Positions 44,064 to 53,609 of a stretch of DNA of 64,000 bases are shown in pieces. Every line of letters begins with the position of its first letter. Position 1 is the first letter of the stretch. Position numbers and translations under genes: made by a program. The notes below the pieces were generated by a model. That model was not told the DNA's origin and searched no databases. It saw only the letters and a program-made list of their open reading frames with translations. This DNA comes from Acidobacteriota bacterium (lineage in GTDB: Bacteria; Acidobacteriota; Vicinamibacteria; Vicinamibacterales; Fen-181): assembly GCA_003170135.1 (NCBI GenBank), contig PMZR01000124.1, positions 21,020 to 85,019 on the forward strand, written 5' to 3'.

Positions 44064-45473
44064 ATGTTGAGTCGATTCCCCATCCGGCCGCTTCGCGTCA
44101 TCGTCATGGTGATGTTGGGCGTCACGCTTCAAGGCGGTGGTGTGCGCGCGGCGGAGGACCGTCCCGACGCCGTTTCGTTGCGCGTCTTTCTGCGCGACGG
44201 CACCGCGGTTGCCACCTATGGCGACTTTGCGCGCGTGGGCGACCGCATCATCTTCTCCATCGCCGTCGGCCCCGCCGGCTCGGCGGACCAGCTGCAGATC
44301 GTCAACCTGCCTGCGTCGAGCGTCGACCTGGCCAAGACCGAGCAATACGCGGTTTCGGTTCGGGCGGCGCAGTACGCGACGACCTCCGGCGAGGCGGACT
44401 ACGCGGCGCTCACGGCGGCCGTCGCGAAAGCGCTGAACCAGGTGGTTGCGACCCACAGCGCGCTCGAGCGCCTCCAGATCATCGAACAGGCGCGCGGGAT
44501 CGTCGCGACGTGGCCGCGCGACCATTACGCCTACCGCGCGAGCGATGTCCGCCAGATCCAGGCCCTGCTGGACGAGGCGGTGTCGGACCTGCGCGCCGAA
44601 GCGGGCGTGAACCAGTTCGATTTGAACCTGGTGGCCACCGTGGAGCCGCCGCCCTTGCCGGTGGTGACCGCGACGCCGACCCCCGCCGAGGCCATCGAGC
44701 AGGTTCTGCGCGTCGCGCGTGCGAGTGACGTTCCCGCGGACCGCGTCGCGTTGCTCCGCGCGGCCGTGCACGCCCTGCAGGCCCCGTTGCCCGGGATGAG
44801 CGGCGAGTGGGTGAGGCGGACGCGCGACGGGGCAACCGGCGAGATCGTCGCCGAGATGCGGACGGACCGCGCCTATCGTGACCTGGCGCGGACCGCGCTC
44901 GCCCATGCCCTCGAGGCGGCTTCCCGAGCCGACCCGCCGGGCGTCGAGACGGTGCTCGGCGATATCCGACGCCGCAACGAGCGGCTGGGTGGCAAACGGC
45001 CGGAGGAATTGGCGGCCCTGATCACCTCGGTACAGGCGCAGCTCGAGGCCGCCCGGCGGTTGCGGCTGACGCAGGACCGGTGGCACGTGCAATACCCGGC
45101 GCTGCATGAGTACGAGGGCCTGGTCCGCCGCCCGATGCAGCAACTGAACGGCGCGCGCGCGTCGCTCGAAGCCATCCGGCAACTGGCAGGCCCCGATCCC
45201 GGCGTGCTCGCGAAACTGCATGACCGCCTGAGCCAGGTGGACCGGATGATCACGAGCGTCACGCCCCCGGCTGACCTGCGCGGCGTCCACGCGACGCTCG
45301 CTTCCGCGTGCCGCCTCGCGCTGCGGTCGGCGGAGGGCCGGGCACGCGCCATCGAGTCGGGCGATCTCCAGATCGCGTGGGATGCGTCCTCGGCCGCCGC
45401 CGGTGCGATGCTGCTCCTCGTGCAGGCGCGCGAACAGTTGCAGGCGGCGCTCCGGCCGCCGGAACTGAAGTGA
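44064..45473 (+). CDS. Exported protein of unknown function, co-translated with addB
   Basis: This 469-residue protein has a signal peptide (LRVIVMVMLGVTLQGGGVRA). Next is a beta-rich region with FLRDGTAVATYGDFARVGDRIIFSI (residues ~38-62), reminiscent of an Sm/PRC-like strand set, then long helices (LERLQIIEQARGIVATWPRD, RQIQALLDEAVSDLRAE). No enzyme motif is seen. The stop overlaps the GTG start of addB, so expression is coupled. ATG 44064 removes a very long open frame upstream that is antisense to the asparaginase gene. The N-terminal motif 'xxFLxDGTxxxSYGEFARVGDRVVF' is remembered as recurring in Acidobacteriota, but that is not checked. Confidence 0.75.
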   Translation: MLSRFPIRPLRVIVMVMLGVTLQGGGVRAAEDRPDAVSLRVFLRDGTAVATYGDFARVGDRIIFSIAVGPAGSADQLQIVNLPASSVDLAKTEQYAVSVRAAQYATTSGEADYAALTAAVAKALNQVVATHSALERLQIIEQARGIVATWPRDHYAYRASDVRQIQALLDEAVSDLRAEAGVNQFDLNLVATVEPPPLPVVTATPTPAEAIEQVLRVARASDVPADRVALLRAAVHALQAPLPGMSGEWVRRTRDGATGEIVAEMRTDRAYRDLARTALAHALEAASRADPPGVETVLGDIRRRNERLGGKRPEELAALITSVQAQLEAARRLRLTQDRWHVQYPALHEYEGLVRRPMQQLNGARASLEAIRQLAGPDPGVLAKLHDRLSQVDRMITSVTPPADLRGVHATLASACRLALRSAEGRARAIESGDLQIAWDASSAAAGAMLLLVQAREQLQAALRPPELK

Positions 45474-48460
45474 CCACTCCCCGTCGAACGCGCCTCGTGC
45501 GCGTGCCCGATCTCCACGCATTTCAACGCGCCATCGCGAGCCGGGCGTGCACGCCGGAGGTTGGCGACGTTCGTGCGACCGCCGTCCTCGTCTCGACGCA
45601 CGCCGCGGCCGCCGAACTGCGAGACACCCTCGAAAACCTGGTCCTCCTTGCTCCCGGCGGCGACGGCCGGCCCGTTGTCGTGTGGCCGGAGATCCTCACC
45701 CGCGCCGGTTGGTACGAACGGCTCCACCACGCGTCACCCGCGGCGCCGCGGCAATTGAGCGCCATCGAGCGCGAGGTGCTGATGGCGCGTGCCGCGCGCC
45801 AGGCCATCGCCGCGGGACATGTTCCGCCGTTCCGGGTCAGGCCCGCGCTGGTCGCGGAGATGCTCGCCTTCCTCGACGCGATCCTTCGGCTCGGCCGCAC
45901 GCTCGACGCGTTCGACCGGCTCCTCGTCGAGGAGCTGGAGCCGCGGGTCCCGATCGATCGCGGCGCGGAACGCCTGCTGCAACAGACGACGTTCCTGGTG
46001 ACGGCGTTTTGCGAGTACCGCAACCTGGTTGCCGCCTCCGGTGCGCTGGACGAACACCTGCTGCGCGAACACCTGCTCCAGGCCGACACCCCGACCGCGT
46101 TCACGCGCGTCGTGGTCACGGTCGGCGATCGCTCGTGCGCTTCGGACGGCCTGTGGCCGGTGGACTTCGATCTGCTCGCCCGGTTGGCCCGCCTCGAGCA
46201 GATCGACGTGATCGCGACCGAGAACGTGCTGGCGGCGGGTTTCCACGAACGCCTGAACGACCTGTTGCCGGGGTTCGAGGAGATCGATTTCGGGCAGCCG
46301 GCCGCGCTGTCGGGCCGCGTCCCCGTGCTCGTGACGCCTGCCGGCGAGGACATGCCGTGGTGGGTGGCCCGCGATCGCGAGGAGGAGATCGGTTCGATCG
46401 CCCGCAGGATCAAGGGCGGAATCTCGTCGTCGTCCGGAGTCCGGAGTCCGGAGTCCGGACTCCCCCTCGATCGCATGGCGATCATCTGCCAGCGTCCGCT
46501 GCCCTACGTGTACCTGGCGCAGTCCTGTCTCGGCGCCGCCGGCATTCCATTCCAGGCGTTTGACGACCTTCCACTCGCCGCGGAGCCGTTCGCCGCGGCC
46601 GTTGACCTGGTGTTTCGCTTCGTCCATTCCGGCTTTGCGCGGAAGCCCGCGCTGGCGCTGTTGCGGTCGCCGCATTTCTTCTTTGGCGTCGACGATGACG
46701 GCCGCGAGATTTCGCGCGACGCCGTGACCGCGCTCGAGAGCGCACTGCGGGAGACGAGCGGCATTGCAGGCGCCGAGACCTGGCATCGGGTTGCCGCGCT
46801 CTGGAGCGGGCCGGAGGCGACCAGGGTGCAGCGCGCGGCCGCGCCTGCCGCTGCGGCCCTGGCTCGGGCCTCCGCGCAACTCGAACCGTTGCGGCGCACT
46901 CAGCCCGCCTCCGCGCACTTCGACCTGCTGCTGGCGTTCCTCGACACCCACGGCCGCACGCCGGACGAAGCGCTGCCGCTGTCGGCGCGGACGGCGCGCG
47001 CGCGTGCCGCCATTGTCGGCGCGCTTCGCGAGCTGCGGGCCGCGCACCGCGCGCACGATGACCCGCCGGCGGACTTCGACGATTTCGTGTCGAGGATCCG
47101 GCGGTGGATGGAAGCGCAGACGTTCTCGCCCCGCGCCGGCCGCCTGGGCGTTCACCTGGTCGATGCCGACACCGCGCGCTACGGCGATTTCGACGACGTG
47201 CACCTGGTGGGGCTGATCGAACGCGAGTGGCCGGACAAGGCGGGACGCACGATCTTCTATCCGCTGACGCTGCTCAACCAGCTCGGGTGGCCGCCCGAAC
47301 GGTTGCGCCTGGCCGGCGCCCGCGCGGCATTCAGAGATTTGTTGCGCCTGGCCGGCGGCCGCGTCTCGGTGTCGACCTTCGTCCTCGAAGACGACGCGCT
47401 GGTCGAGCCTTCGCCGCTGCTCGACGAGCTCGGGCGCAGCGGCCTCGCCGTCTGCACCGAGGACGTCCCTCGACACTTGCGCATCCTGCCGGAGGAGGCC
47501 CTGTCGCTCGAGCCCGCGTGCCTCGATGCGCTCGCCCCGAGCGCGCAGCAATGGGCCGCGCTGCGGCAGCAGCGCTCGGCGTTCACTGATGCGCGCTTTC
47601 ACGGTTCGGTCGGCCCGGTCGCGGTAAGGACCTACGCCGTGCGTCGGCTCGAGACCTACCTCGACTGTCCGTTCAAGTATCTGGCCGAGAGCGTCCTTGG
47701 TCTGCAGGACGAATCGGATGACGACCCGGCCGAGGGCCCGCGAGCCCAGGGGAAGTTCCTGCACGAAATCCTGAGCGCGTTCTTCGAGCAGTGGCAGCGC
47801 TCGGGTGGGGGAGCGATCACCGGCGAGAACATCGACGCGGCTCGCTCGATGCTCGCCGCCCTCGTCGATACGCGACTGGCGGCGCTGCCGCCCGCCGACG
47901 CGGTGCTGTGGCGGGCCCGGCTGCTCGGATCGCCCGCGCGATCGGGCATCGGCGAGATCGTCTTCCGCGCCGAGGCGGGGGTGGCCGAACGGGTCATCGA
48001 GCGCCTGCTCGAATACCGCCTGGACGGGACGTGCCGCATCGAGTCGGCCGGGAGCGGCCGGGACGTCAGCCTGCGCGGCATCGCGGATCGCGTCGACGTG
48101 CTCGACGGCAATCGCTGTCGCATTGTCGACTACAAGCTCGGTCGCGCACCGGACGTGCGCCGGGCCATCCAGCTGCCGATCTACGCGATCCAGGTCCGCC
48201 GGCAATTCGACGCGGACGGTCGCGACGTGACGCTGGCCGACGCGGCGTACCTGGCGTTTGGCGAGCGCCATCCGTACGTGCGGCTGACCTCGCGAGGATC
48301 GACGCTCGATCAGGCTGTGGCCGAAGGACAATCCCGCGCGCTGGAAGCGATCGAGGGAATCGAACGCGGGGCGTTCCCGCCGCGCCCCGCCGACGGCTTC
48401 CAGTGCAGCTACTGCCCGTACGCGCGCGTCTGCCGGAAGGATTATGTCGATGGGCAGTAG
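45470..48460 (+). CDS. addB: AddB-type helicase/nuclease subunit (4Fe-4S)
   Basis: This 996-residue protein has a C-terminal PD-(D/E)xK nuclease domain with IVDYKLG (D887, K889). Four cysteines form the AddB cluster pattern: C733 in LDCPFKYLAESVLGL and C979, C982, C988 in CSYCPYARVC. The N-terminal and middle regions follow the degenerate helicase architecture of AddB. With AddA (next gene, overlapping by 17 bp) it resects double-strand breaks for RecA. The GTG start overlaps the previous stop (GTGA). A 7-bp repeat array at 46429-46463 is read through in frame as SSGVRSPESGLP. Confidence 0.93.
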   Translation: MTTPRRTRLVRVPDLHAFQRAIASRACTPEVGDVRATAVLVSTHAAAAELRDTLENLVLLAPGGDGRPVVVWPEILTRAGWYERLHHASPAAPRQLSAIEREVLMARAARQAIAAGHVPPFRVRPALVAEMLAFLDAILRLGRTLDAFDRLLVEELEPRVPIDRGAERLLQQTTFLVTAFCEYRNLVAASGALDEHLLREHLLQADTPTAFTRVVVTVGDRSCASDGLWPVDFDLLARLARLEQIDVIATENVLAAGFHERLNDLLPGFEEIDFGQPAALSGRVPVLVTPAGEDMPWWVARDREEEIGSIARRIKGGISSSSGVRSPESGLPLDRMAIICQRPLPYVYLAQSCLGAAGIPFQAFDDLPLAAEPFAAAVDLVFRFVHSGFARKPALALLRSPHFFFGVDDDGREISRDAVTALESALRETSGIAGAETWHRVAALWSGPEATRVQRAAAPAAAALARASAQLEPLRRTQPASAHFDLLLAFLDTHGRTPDEALPLSARTARARAAIVGALRELRAAHRAHDDPPADFDDFVSRIRRWMEAQTFSPRAGRLGVHLVDADTARYGDFDDVHLVGLIEREWPDKAGRTIFYPLTLLNQLGWPPERLRLAGARAAFRDLLRLAGGRVSVSTFVLEDDALVEPSPLLDELGRSGLAVCTEDVPRHLRILPEEALSLEPACLDALAPSAQQWAALRQQRSAFTDARFHGSVGPVAVRTYAVRRLETYLDCPFKYLAESVLGLQDESDDDPAEGPRAQGKFLHEILSAFFEQWQRSGGGAITGENIDAARSMLAALVDTRLAALPPADAVLWRARLLGSPARSGIGEIVFRAEAGVAERVIERLLEYRLDGTCRIESAGSGRDVSLRGIADRVDVLDGNRCRIVDYKLGRAPDVRRAIQLPIYAIQVRRQFDADGRDVTLADAAYLAFGERHPYVRLTSRGSTLDQAVAEGQSRALEAIEGIERGAFPPRPADGFQCSYCPYARVCRKDYVDGQ
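46429..46463. repeat. Five 7-bp repeats inside the addB coding sequence
   Basis: Units GTCGTCC, GGAGTCC three times, GGACTCC in one phase. Because the period is 7, the repeat is translated in all three frames in turn (GVRSPESGL). It marks a local insertion in a surface loop of AddB. Confidence 0.75.
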
Positions 48461-51400
48461 AGAGCGACGTCCGCCCGGCGCGAATCCGCCTCCCGCGGCC
48501 CCGCGTTTGCCCTTCGACGAGGGCCCGGACGCGATCTCGCGGCGCGACGAGCGCGCGCGGCACAGCGCGACCGATCCGCGCCGGAACGTCGTCCTCGAGG
48601 CGTCCGCGGGCACCGGAAAGACGACGGTCCTGGTGACGCGCTACCTGAACCTGCTGAAGGCCGGCGTCGATCCGAGGAACGTGCTCGCGATCACGTTCAC
48701 GCGGAAGGCGGCGGCGGAGATGCGGCAGCGCATCGTGCGCGAGCTGCAGAAGGCTGCGTCCCTGTCGGCGGCTGACGCGGCGCGGTGGCACGACCTGCGG
48801 GATCGCCTGGGCGACATCGCGATCAGCACGATCGACGCGTTCTGCCTGTCGCTCTTGCGCGAGTTCCCTCTCGAGGCCGGCCTCGACCCCGGGTTCGACA
48901 TCGCCGACGAAACACTCCTCGCGCAGGTGAAGGATGAAGCGCTCGACCGGACGCTGGCGATCTGCCGGCGCCTGGCGGTCAAGGACGAGGCGCTGCGGTT
49001 GCTCGTCGCGCAGCTCGGGGAAAGCAGGCTGCGGCGCGGGCTCGAGCGATTGCTCGATCGCCGCCTGGTCGCGCGTGGCATCCTGCGCCGCTTCGCGGCC
49101 GGTGCGCCGCCGTCCGGCGAACAGGTGTGCCAGACGGTCGCCGGTCGATTCGCCGGGGCGATGGGCGCGCTTCCCGGCGGCCTCGAGCGGTTCCTCGATG
49201 ATGGTCCGCAGCTCGCCCCGACATTTCAGCTCGTGGCGGCGGACTTGCGGTACCTCGCGCAGTTTGGCGAGACGGTCCGGACAGGCTCGGCCCCTCCGGA
49301 GGCCGTGGCGCTCGTCCGGGCTGCGCTCGACGGCATTCGCGACTACTTCCTGACCCGGCGGGGCGAGCCCAGGAAGAAACTGGCCGGCGCCTACGACCGT
49401 GGCGATTTTCCTTCGGCCGACGCGTTCCAGCGCCACGCGCGGGGCCTGACGTTTGCGGCGCCGCACATCGCCGAGCTGCTGTCGGCCTTCGAACGCGATC
49501 TGAACAGCGTGCTGGCGCGCGGCGTCCGGCGCGCATTCGCGGTCGCGAGCCACCAGTTCCGGCGGCAGCTCGAAACGCACGCGGTCCTCGATTTCGCCGA
49601 GCTTCTCGAGCGCACGCTCGCGCTGCTGGCGCGCATGGACGAGTTCTCGCAGAGCCGGTACCGGCTCGAGGCCCGCTACCATCACGTGCTCGTGGACGAA
49701 TTCCAGGACACGAGCCGCGCGCAGTGGCGGCTGGTCTCGCTGCTGGTCAAATCATGGGGCGAGGGCGCCGGTCTGGCGGGCGGCGTCCTTCCGCCGTCGA
49801 TCTTCGTCGTCGGCGACCGGAAGCAGTCGATCTACGGGTTTCGCGACGCGGACGCGACGATTCTCGGCCGCGCGCGGCGCGACATCGAGGCGCTGCGGCC
49901 GCAGGGGCGCGTGCGCCGGTCGATATCGCGCAGTTTCCGGGCGGCGCCGGCCCTTCTGGCCTTCGCCAACGATCTGTTTGCGTGCCTCGCGCCCGGGAAC
50001 CGGCCCGACCGCTTCCGATTCGGGCGCCGCGACACGTTCCCGGTCGATGAGGTGCCGCCAGGCGACGCGCGCATCGGATTGATCGTGGCCGGCAGCATGG
50101 ACGGGTGCGCGGCGGGCGTGGCTGCCGAGGTCGCGCGACTGCTCGAGCAAGGCGCGATCGTGCGTGATCCGCGGACCGGCACCGCTCGGGCCGCGACCCC
50201 CGGCGACATCGCGATTCTCTTCCGCAGCCGTGAAGGACACCAGGAGTACGAGCGTGCGCTGGCGGCCCGAGGGCTTCCGGCGTACGTCTACAAGGGACTC
50301 GGGTTCTTCGACGCCGACGAGACGAAGGACCTGCTGGCGCTGGCGGACTACCTGGGCCACCCGGACTCCGATCGGGCGGCAGCGGCTTTCCTGCGATCGC
50401 GGATCGTGCGGCTATCGGATTGCGGGCTTCGCCAGATCGCGCCGCACATCGCGGCCGCGCTTGGTGAGGCGCGCGCGCCGGACGCGGCCGAACGCCTCGA
50501 GGGCGAAGACGCGCGTGTCTTCGACGAGGCCCGCCGCGCGGTGACCGCATGGCTGCCGCTCGTCGATCGGCTGCCGCCTGCCGACGTCATCGACGCGGTG
50601 CTGGAGGAGTCGGCCTACGCGTACGAGCTGCGCGGGCCAAGGCGCGTCCAGGCGCGCGAGAACGTGAAGAAGATGCGCGCGCTGATGCGCAAGATCCAGA
50701 ACAACGGCTACGCCACGCTCGCCGACCTGGCCGGGCACTTGCGCACGCTGTCGGCGGGCGACGAATCGAACGCGGTGGTGGACGCCCTCGACGCGGTCAA
50801 CCTGATGACGGTGCACGCGGCCAAGGGCCTCGAGTTCCCGATCGTCTTTCTCGTCAATCTCTCCCGCGGAACCGGCGGCGGCCGCGATCCCATCCGGGTG
50901 GCGCGCGAAGGCGGAACCGCCTGCGTGGCGATCGGCGATTTCACGTCGGATGCCGACGACCAGGCGCCCGAACGCGACATCGAAGAGACCAAGCGTCTCC
51001 TCTACGTGGCCGTGACCCGTGCGCGCGACCGACTCTACCTCTCGTCGCCTCTCAAAGACGGCCGCGTGGAGGCACGACGAGGCAGCCTCGGCTCGGTGCT
51101 GCCGCCATCGCTGACGGCGATCTTCGCGTGTGAGCCTGGCGGGGCCGCCTCGACCATCACCTGGGCCGGTCCGGGTGGACAATCGCATGACATTCGGATC
51201 TGTCCGGCCGCTGATTTTGCGGCGGCAACCCCTTCGGCCGCGGCGAACGCCCCGGCGTGGCAGGACGGCTTCGATCGGCTCTCATGCGACGCGATGCCGC
51301 GAATCGCGGTGACGATGCTGCCGCAGGGTCCGGAAGCAGGCCTCGTCCGAAACGCGCCGCGCGCCGACCTGTCCTCAGTGGCGGAGCGGCCCGTGCTCGG

Positions 51401-51839
51401 CGTTCTCGTCCATCGGCTGTTCCAGCACCTCGGCCATGGAACCGCCGCGCCGTCTCACGAGGAACTCGACCGGCGCGCGCGGGCCCTGCTTGCATCCTCC
51501 GAAGCCGCGGTCCTGGACGAAGCGGAAGAAGGGCTCATTGACCGCGCCGTCGCGGCCTGTGAGTCCATCTGCGGCGACTCCCGGATCGCGCCGTTGCTGC
51601 ACCAGGGCCGGTGGCTCCACGAAGTGCCGTTTTCCATGGTGCACGAGCGATCGATCCTGCGTGGCGTGATCGATTCGCTGGTGGAGTGTGCAGACCATGT
51701 GACGGTGGTCGAGATCAAGACCGGGAGCGTGCGGCCCGAACACGAGCGGCAGCTCGATCTGTACCGCGCCGCAGCCGAGCGGCTGTACCCCGGGCGGACG
51801 ATCCACGGCGTGCTCGTCTACGCGGAACATGTCACCTGA
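48444..51839 (+). CDS. addA: AddA-type UvrD-family helicase with nuclease domain
   Basis: This 1131-residue protein has Walker A ASAGTGKT at 53-60, ITFTRKAAAEMRQRI (motif Ia), VDEFQDTSRAQW (motif II), GDRKQSIYGFRDAD (motif III), and VNLMTVHAAKGLEFPIVFLVNL with LLYVAVTRARDRLYL (motifs V/VI). The C-terminal RecB-type nuclease has VVEIKTG (E1090, K1092). It forms the AddAB complex with the upstream gene. The start overlaps the addB end; ATG 48450 is an alternative two codons in. Confidence 0.95.
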   Translation: MSMGSRERRPPGANPPPAAPRLPFDEGPDAISRRDERARHSATDPRRNVVLEASAGTGKTTVLVTRYLNLLKAGVDPRNVLAITFTRKAAAEMRQRIVRELQKAASLSAADAARWHDLRDRLGDIAISTIDAFCLSLLREFPLEAGLDPGFDIADETLLAQVKDEALDRTLAICRRLAVKDEALRLLVAQLGESRLRRGLERLLDRRLVARGILRRFAAGAPPSGEQVCQTVAGRFAGAMGALPGGLERFLDDGPQLAPTFQLVAADLRYLAQFGETVRTGSAPPEAVALVRAALDGIRDYFLTRRGEPRKKLAGAYDRGDFPSADAFQRHARGLTFAAPHIAELLSAFERDLNSVLARGVRRAFAVASHQFRRQLETHAVLDFAELLERTLALLARMDEFSQSRYRLEARYHHVLVDEFQDTSRAQWRLVSLLVKSWGEGAGLAGGVLPPSIFVVGDRKQSIYGFRDADATILGRARRDIEALRPQGRVRRSISRSFRAAPALLAFANDLFACLAPGNRPDRFRFGRRDTFPVDEVPPGDARIGLIVAGSMDGCAAGVAAEVARLLEQGAIVRDPRTGTARAATPGDIAILFRSREGHQEYERALAARGLPAYVYKGLGFFDADETKDLLALADYLGHPDSDRAAAAFLRSRIVRLSDCGLRQIAPHIAAALGEARAPDAAERLEGEDARVFDEARRAVTAWLPLVDRLPPADVIDAVLEESAYAYELRGPRRVQARENVKKMRALMRKIQNNGYATLADLAGHLRTLSAGDESNAVVDALDAVNLMTVHAAKGLEFPIVFLVNLSRGTGGGRDPIRVAREGGTACVAIGDFTSDADDQAPERDIEETKRLLYVAVTRARDRLYLSSPLKDGRVEARRGSLGSVLPPSLTAIFACEPGGAASTITWAGPGGQSHDIRICPAADFAAATPSAAANAPAWQDGFDRLSCDAMPRIAVTMLPQGPEAGLVRNAPRADLSSVAERPVLGVLVHRLFQHLGHGTAAPSHEELDRRARALLASSEAAVLDEAEEGLIDRAVAACESICGDSRIAPLLHQGRWLHEVPFSMVHERSILRGVIDSLVECADHVTVVEIKTGSVRPEHERQLDLYRAAAERLYPGRTIHGVLVYAEHVT

Positions 51840-52371
51840 ACCCTGGCATCTGGTCCGCCTCTACACCATCGGCCATTCGACGCGGTCGTTTGACGCGTTC
51901 GCCGCCCTGCTCGACGCGCACGGCATCGGCCAGGTGGCCGACATCCGCACGATTCCCCGGTCACGCCGCCATCCCCAGTTCGAGCGCGAGTCGCTCGCCG
52001 CGGCTCTGGCCGCCCGCGGCGTGGCCTATCGTCACCTCCCGGGGCTCGGCGGCCTGCGTCACCCGCGCCGCGAGTCGCCGAACACAGGATGGAGGAACGA
52101 GAGCTTCCGCGGCTACGCGGATTACATGGCGACCGCGGCGTTCGACGAGGCGCTGGGCGATCTGCTCGTGTTGGCGCGCGCGGCCCCCACCGCCGCGATG
52201 TGCGCGGAAGCCGTGTGGTGGCGCTGCCATCGGAACCTGCTGGCCGACACGATCGTCGCGCGCGGCGGCGAGGTGCTGCACATCACCTCGGCGGCAGCGC
52301 CGGCGGCTCATCAGTTGAACCCGATGGCGCGCGTGTTCGAGGGGCGGGTGAGCTACCCATCCCTCATCTGA
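51829..52371 (+). CDS. DUF488-family protein
   Basis: This 180-residue protein has the DUF488 signatures LYTIGHSTRSFDAFAALL, VADIRTIPRSRRHPQF, YRHLPGLGGLR and AMCAEAVWWRCHRNLLAD. The conserved CxEAxxxxCHR suggests a redox or metal site. The family often sits near DNA repair or molybdenum genes without an established reaction. It overlaps addA by 11 bp, implying one transcript with addAB. Confidence 0.93.
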   Translation: MSPEPWHLVRLYTIGHSTRSFDAFAALLDAHGIGQVADIRTIPRSRRHPQFERESLAAALAARGVAYRHLPGLGGLRHPRRESPNTGWRNESFRGYADYMATAAFDEALGDLLVLARAAPTAAMCAEAVWWRCHRNLLADTIVARGGEVLHITSAAAPAAHQLNPMARVFEGRVSYPSLI

Positions 52372-52500
52372 TGCAACCGCGGCCTCGTTCGTCGCGTCTA
52401 AAGAGGTGAGCCAGGATCAGCCCAGCGCCCGAGTCCGAAAATGAACCGATTCCTGCAAGTGGAACGGTGTCGAGCCCAGAAGGGGAGAAAGTCAGGCACG

Positions 52501-52749
52501 ATGGCCACGCCAGCCGTTCACAATCCTCCGGCGCACGCGAGTCCGCTCGAGCTGGAAACGCTTCAGCTGCTTCCGTGCGGCTGTGTCACGGCAATCCGTC
52601 GCGTCCGCTCGTGGGAATTCCTGGTGGTATCGATCGAAGCGAAAGGGCCGCACTGCAACCAGGCAGCCCATCGGCTCGGCCGCGTCGTATTTGGAGATCG
52701 ACAGGATCTGGTTGCCGACGATGAAGATGATGAGCCGGCAGCCGGCTGA
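52501..52749 (+). CDS. Small protein with CGC-x23-C-x4-H motif, function unknown
   Basis: This 82-residue protein contains LLPCGCVTAIRRV (C26, C28), then IEAKGPHCNQAAHRLG (C52, H57) and an acidic tail (ADDEDDEPAAG). The CGC-x23-C-x4-H spacing matches the unlinked protein at 14635-14862 (x22), and both have a Val/Ile-rich strand between. This suggests a small family of zinc-binding proteins. ATG 52501 was chosen; an in-frame extension to 52441 adds basic residues with no support. It follows DUF488 by 129 bp of apparently empty sequence. Confidence 0.65.
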   Translation: MATPAVHNPPAHASPLELETLQLLPCGCVTAIRRVRSWEFLVVSIEAKGPHCNQAAHRLGRVVFGDRQDLVADDEDDEPAAG

Positions 52750-52776
52750 GGAGCCGGCGAAGCCCGGTCGTAGCGC

Positions 52777-52977
52777 TCACACGTCGCCGCGCGCTTGTGC
52801 CTGATCCAGCCAGGTTCGCGCGCGCGATTCCGCCTCTTCGCGCGTTTCCCCTACCAGGACGACGTCTCGCACCGGTCTGGGTTCCGGGTCACGGGTCAGC
52901 CAGGCGATCCAATGCGGGCCGCTGGCTTCGCTGCGGAGGCTGAACCGTCCGGTATTCGTGGTGATCGTCTGGGTCAC
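52777..52977 (-). CDS. Small protein with HicB-like pattern, unknown function
   Basis: This 66-residue protein starts at GTG 52977, which is preceded by GGGAGG at 5-nt spacing. The sequence runs TGRFSLRSEASGPHWIAWLT, then VLVGETREEAESRARTWL. Strand-strand-helix layout and the GxT-x2-EA...WL ending match the protein at 43551-43787. Neither has an adjacent toxin-like gene. The longer open frame upstream is antisense to the zinc-ribbon gene at 53162 and is rejected. Confidence 0.65.
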   Translation of the reverse strand: MTQTITTNTGRFSLRSEASGPHWIAWLTRDPEPRPVRDVVLVGETREEAESRARTWLDQAQARGDV

Positions 52978-53086
52978 GGTTGCCTCCCGCGGACTGCGGT
53001 TGTGCGCGTTTCCTGTCATCCTACCTGATTCCGTCCCTGGCGCGGCCCGGCGTCGCAGAAAAAGCCCTCGATTCCGCAAGTTCTCA

Positions 53087-53115
53087 TTGCCCGGCCGGGT
53101 GCCATTCCATACAAT
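53087..53115 (+). promoter_or_regulatory. Promoter of the small zinc-ribbon gene
   Basis: TTGCCC (53087-53092) and TACAAT (53110-53115) are separated by 17 bp. The start codon is 47 nt downstream and has its own AAGGAG, so this is a conventional leadered mRNA. Confidence 0.55.
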
Positions 53116-53161
53116 TGATCTTTTAGCGATGCCTTCAATGACAGGAATCAAGGAGCCAAGC

Positions 53162-53383
53162 ATGGCGTTGACGTGTCCGACGTGTGGCAACGACCGGAGT
53201 TTCCTGGTCAAGACGCTGCAGGTGCACGTGGTGCACCTGGAGGATTCACGCGTCGAGGTCGCCGAGGAGAGTCGCCCGGCGGTGTTCGAGGTGCTGTGCG
53301 ACGAGTGTGAGACCGCGTTGAAGTTCGAGGACATCGAGGAGACGCTGCGCAAGGAAGTGCTGCTGACGCTCGGTGCTCGCTGA
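53162..53383 (+). CDS. Small zinc-ribbon protein
   Basis: This 73-residue protein has CPTCGN at the N-terminus (C5, C8) and CDECE (C46, C49), separated by a strand-rich, acidic middle (VHLEDSRVEVAEE) and followed by an acidic helix (FEDIEETLRKEVLL). It is a stand-alone zinc ribbon. AAGGAG lies 5-6 nt before ATG 53162. Function is unknown; transcription- or translation-associated roles are usual for such ribbons. Confidence 0.82.
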   Translation: MALTCPTCGNDRSFLVKTLQVHVVHLEDSRVEVAEESRPAVFEVLCDECETALKFEDIEETLRKEVLLTLGAR

Positions 53384-53564
53384 GGCGACCGGCCGGGTCG
53401 CTTCTAAACGCCTGCCGAAAATCATCTCGCGGCTTTCTTTCCCGATGCCCGTTTCGTCTGCTGCGCGTCCTCTCCCGGCTGCCGGGTGAGGGTGTGGCGC
53501 CGGCACATCCGTCCTGCGGCAGCCCCGTTGCACGCCAGCGTACCGGAACGCGATCCCGGTTGCC

Positions 53565-53594
53565 TTGACAACCCGGTGGAGGCGCTCCTATCGT
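53565..53594 (+). promoter_or_regulatory. Promoter of the J-domain gene
   Basis: TTGACA (53565-53570) and TATCGT (53589-53594) have an 18-bp spacer; ATG 53610 follows 15 nt later. Confidence 0.55.
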
Positions 53595-53609
53595 AGCGGT
53601 GCAGAGGGT

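Noticed and set aside
45734..48613. A 959-residue open frame antisense to addB
   Set aside because: No recognisable domain; the AddB nuclease and Fe-S motifs are on the plus strand in frame.
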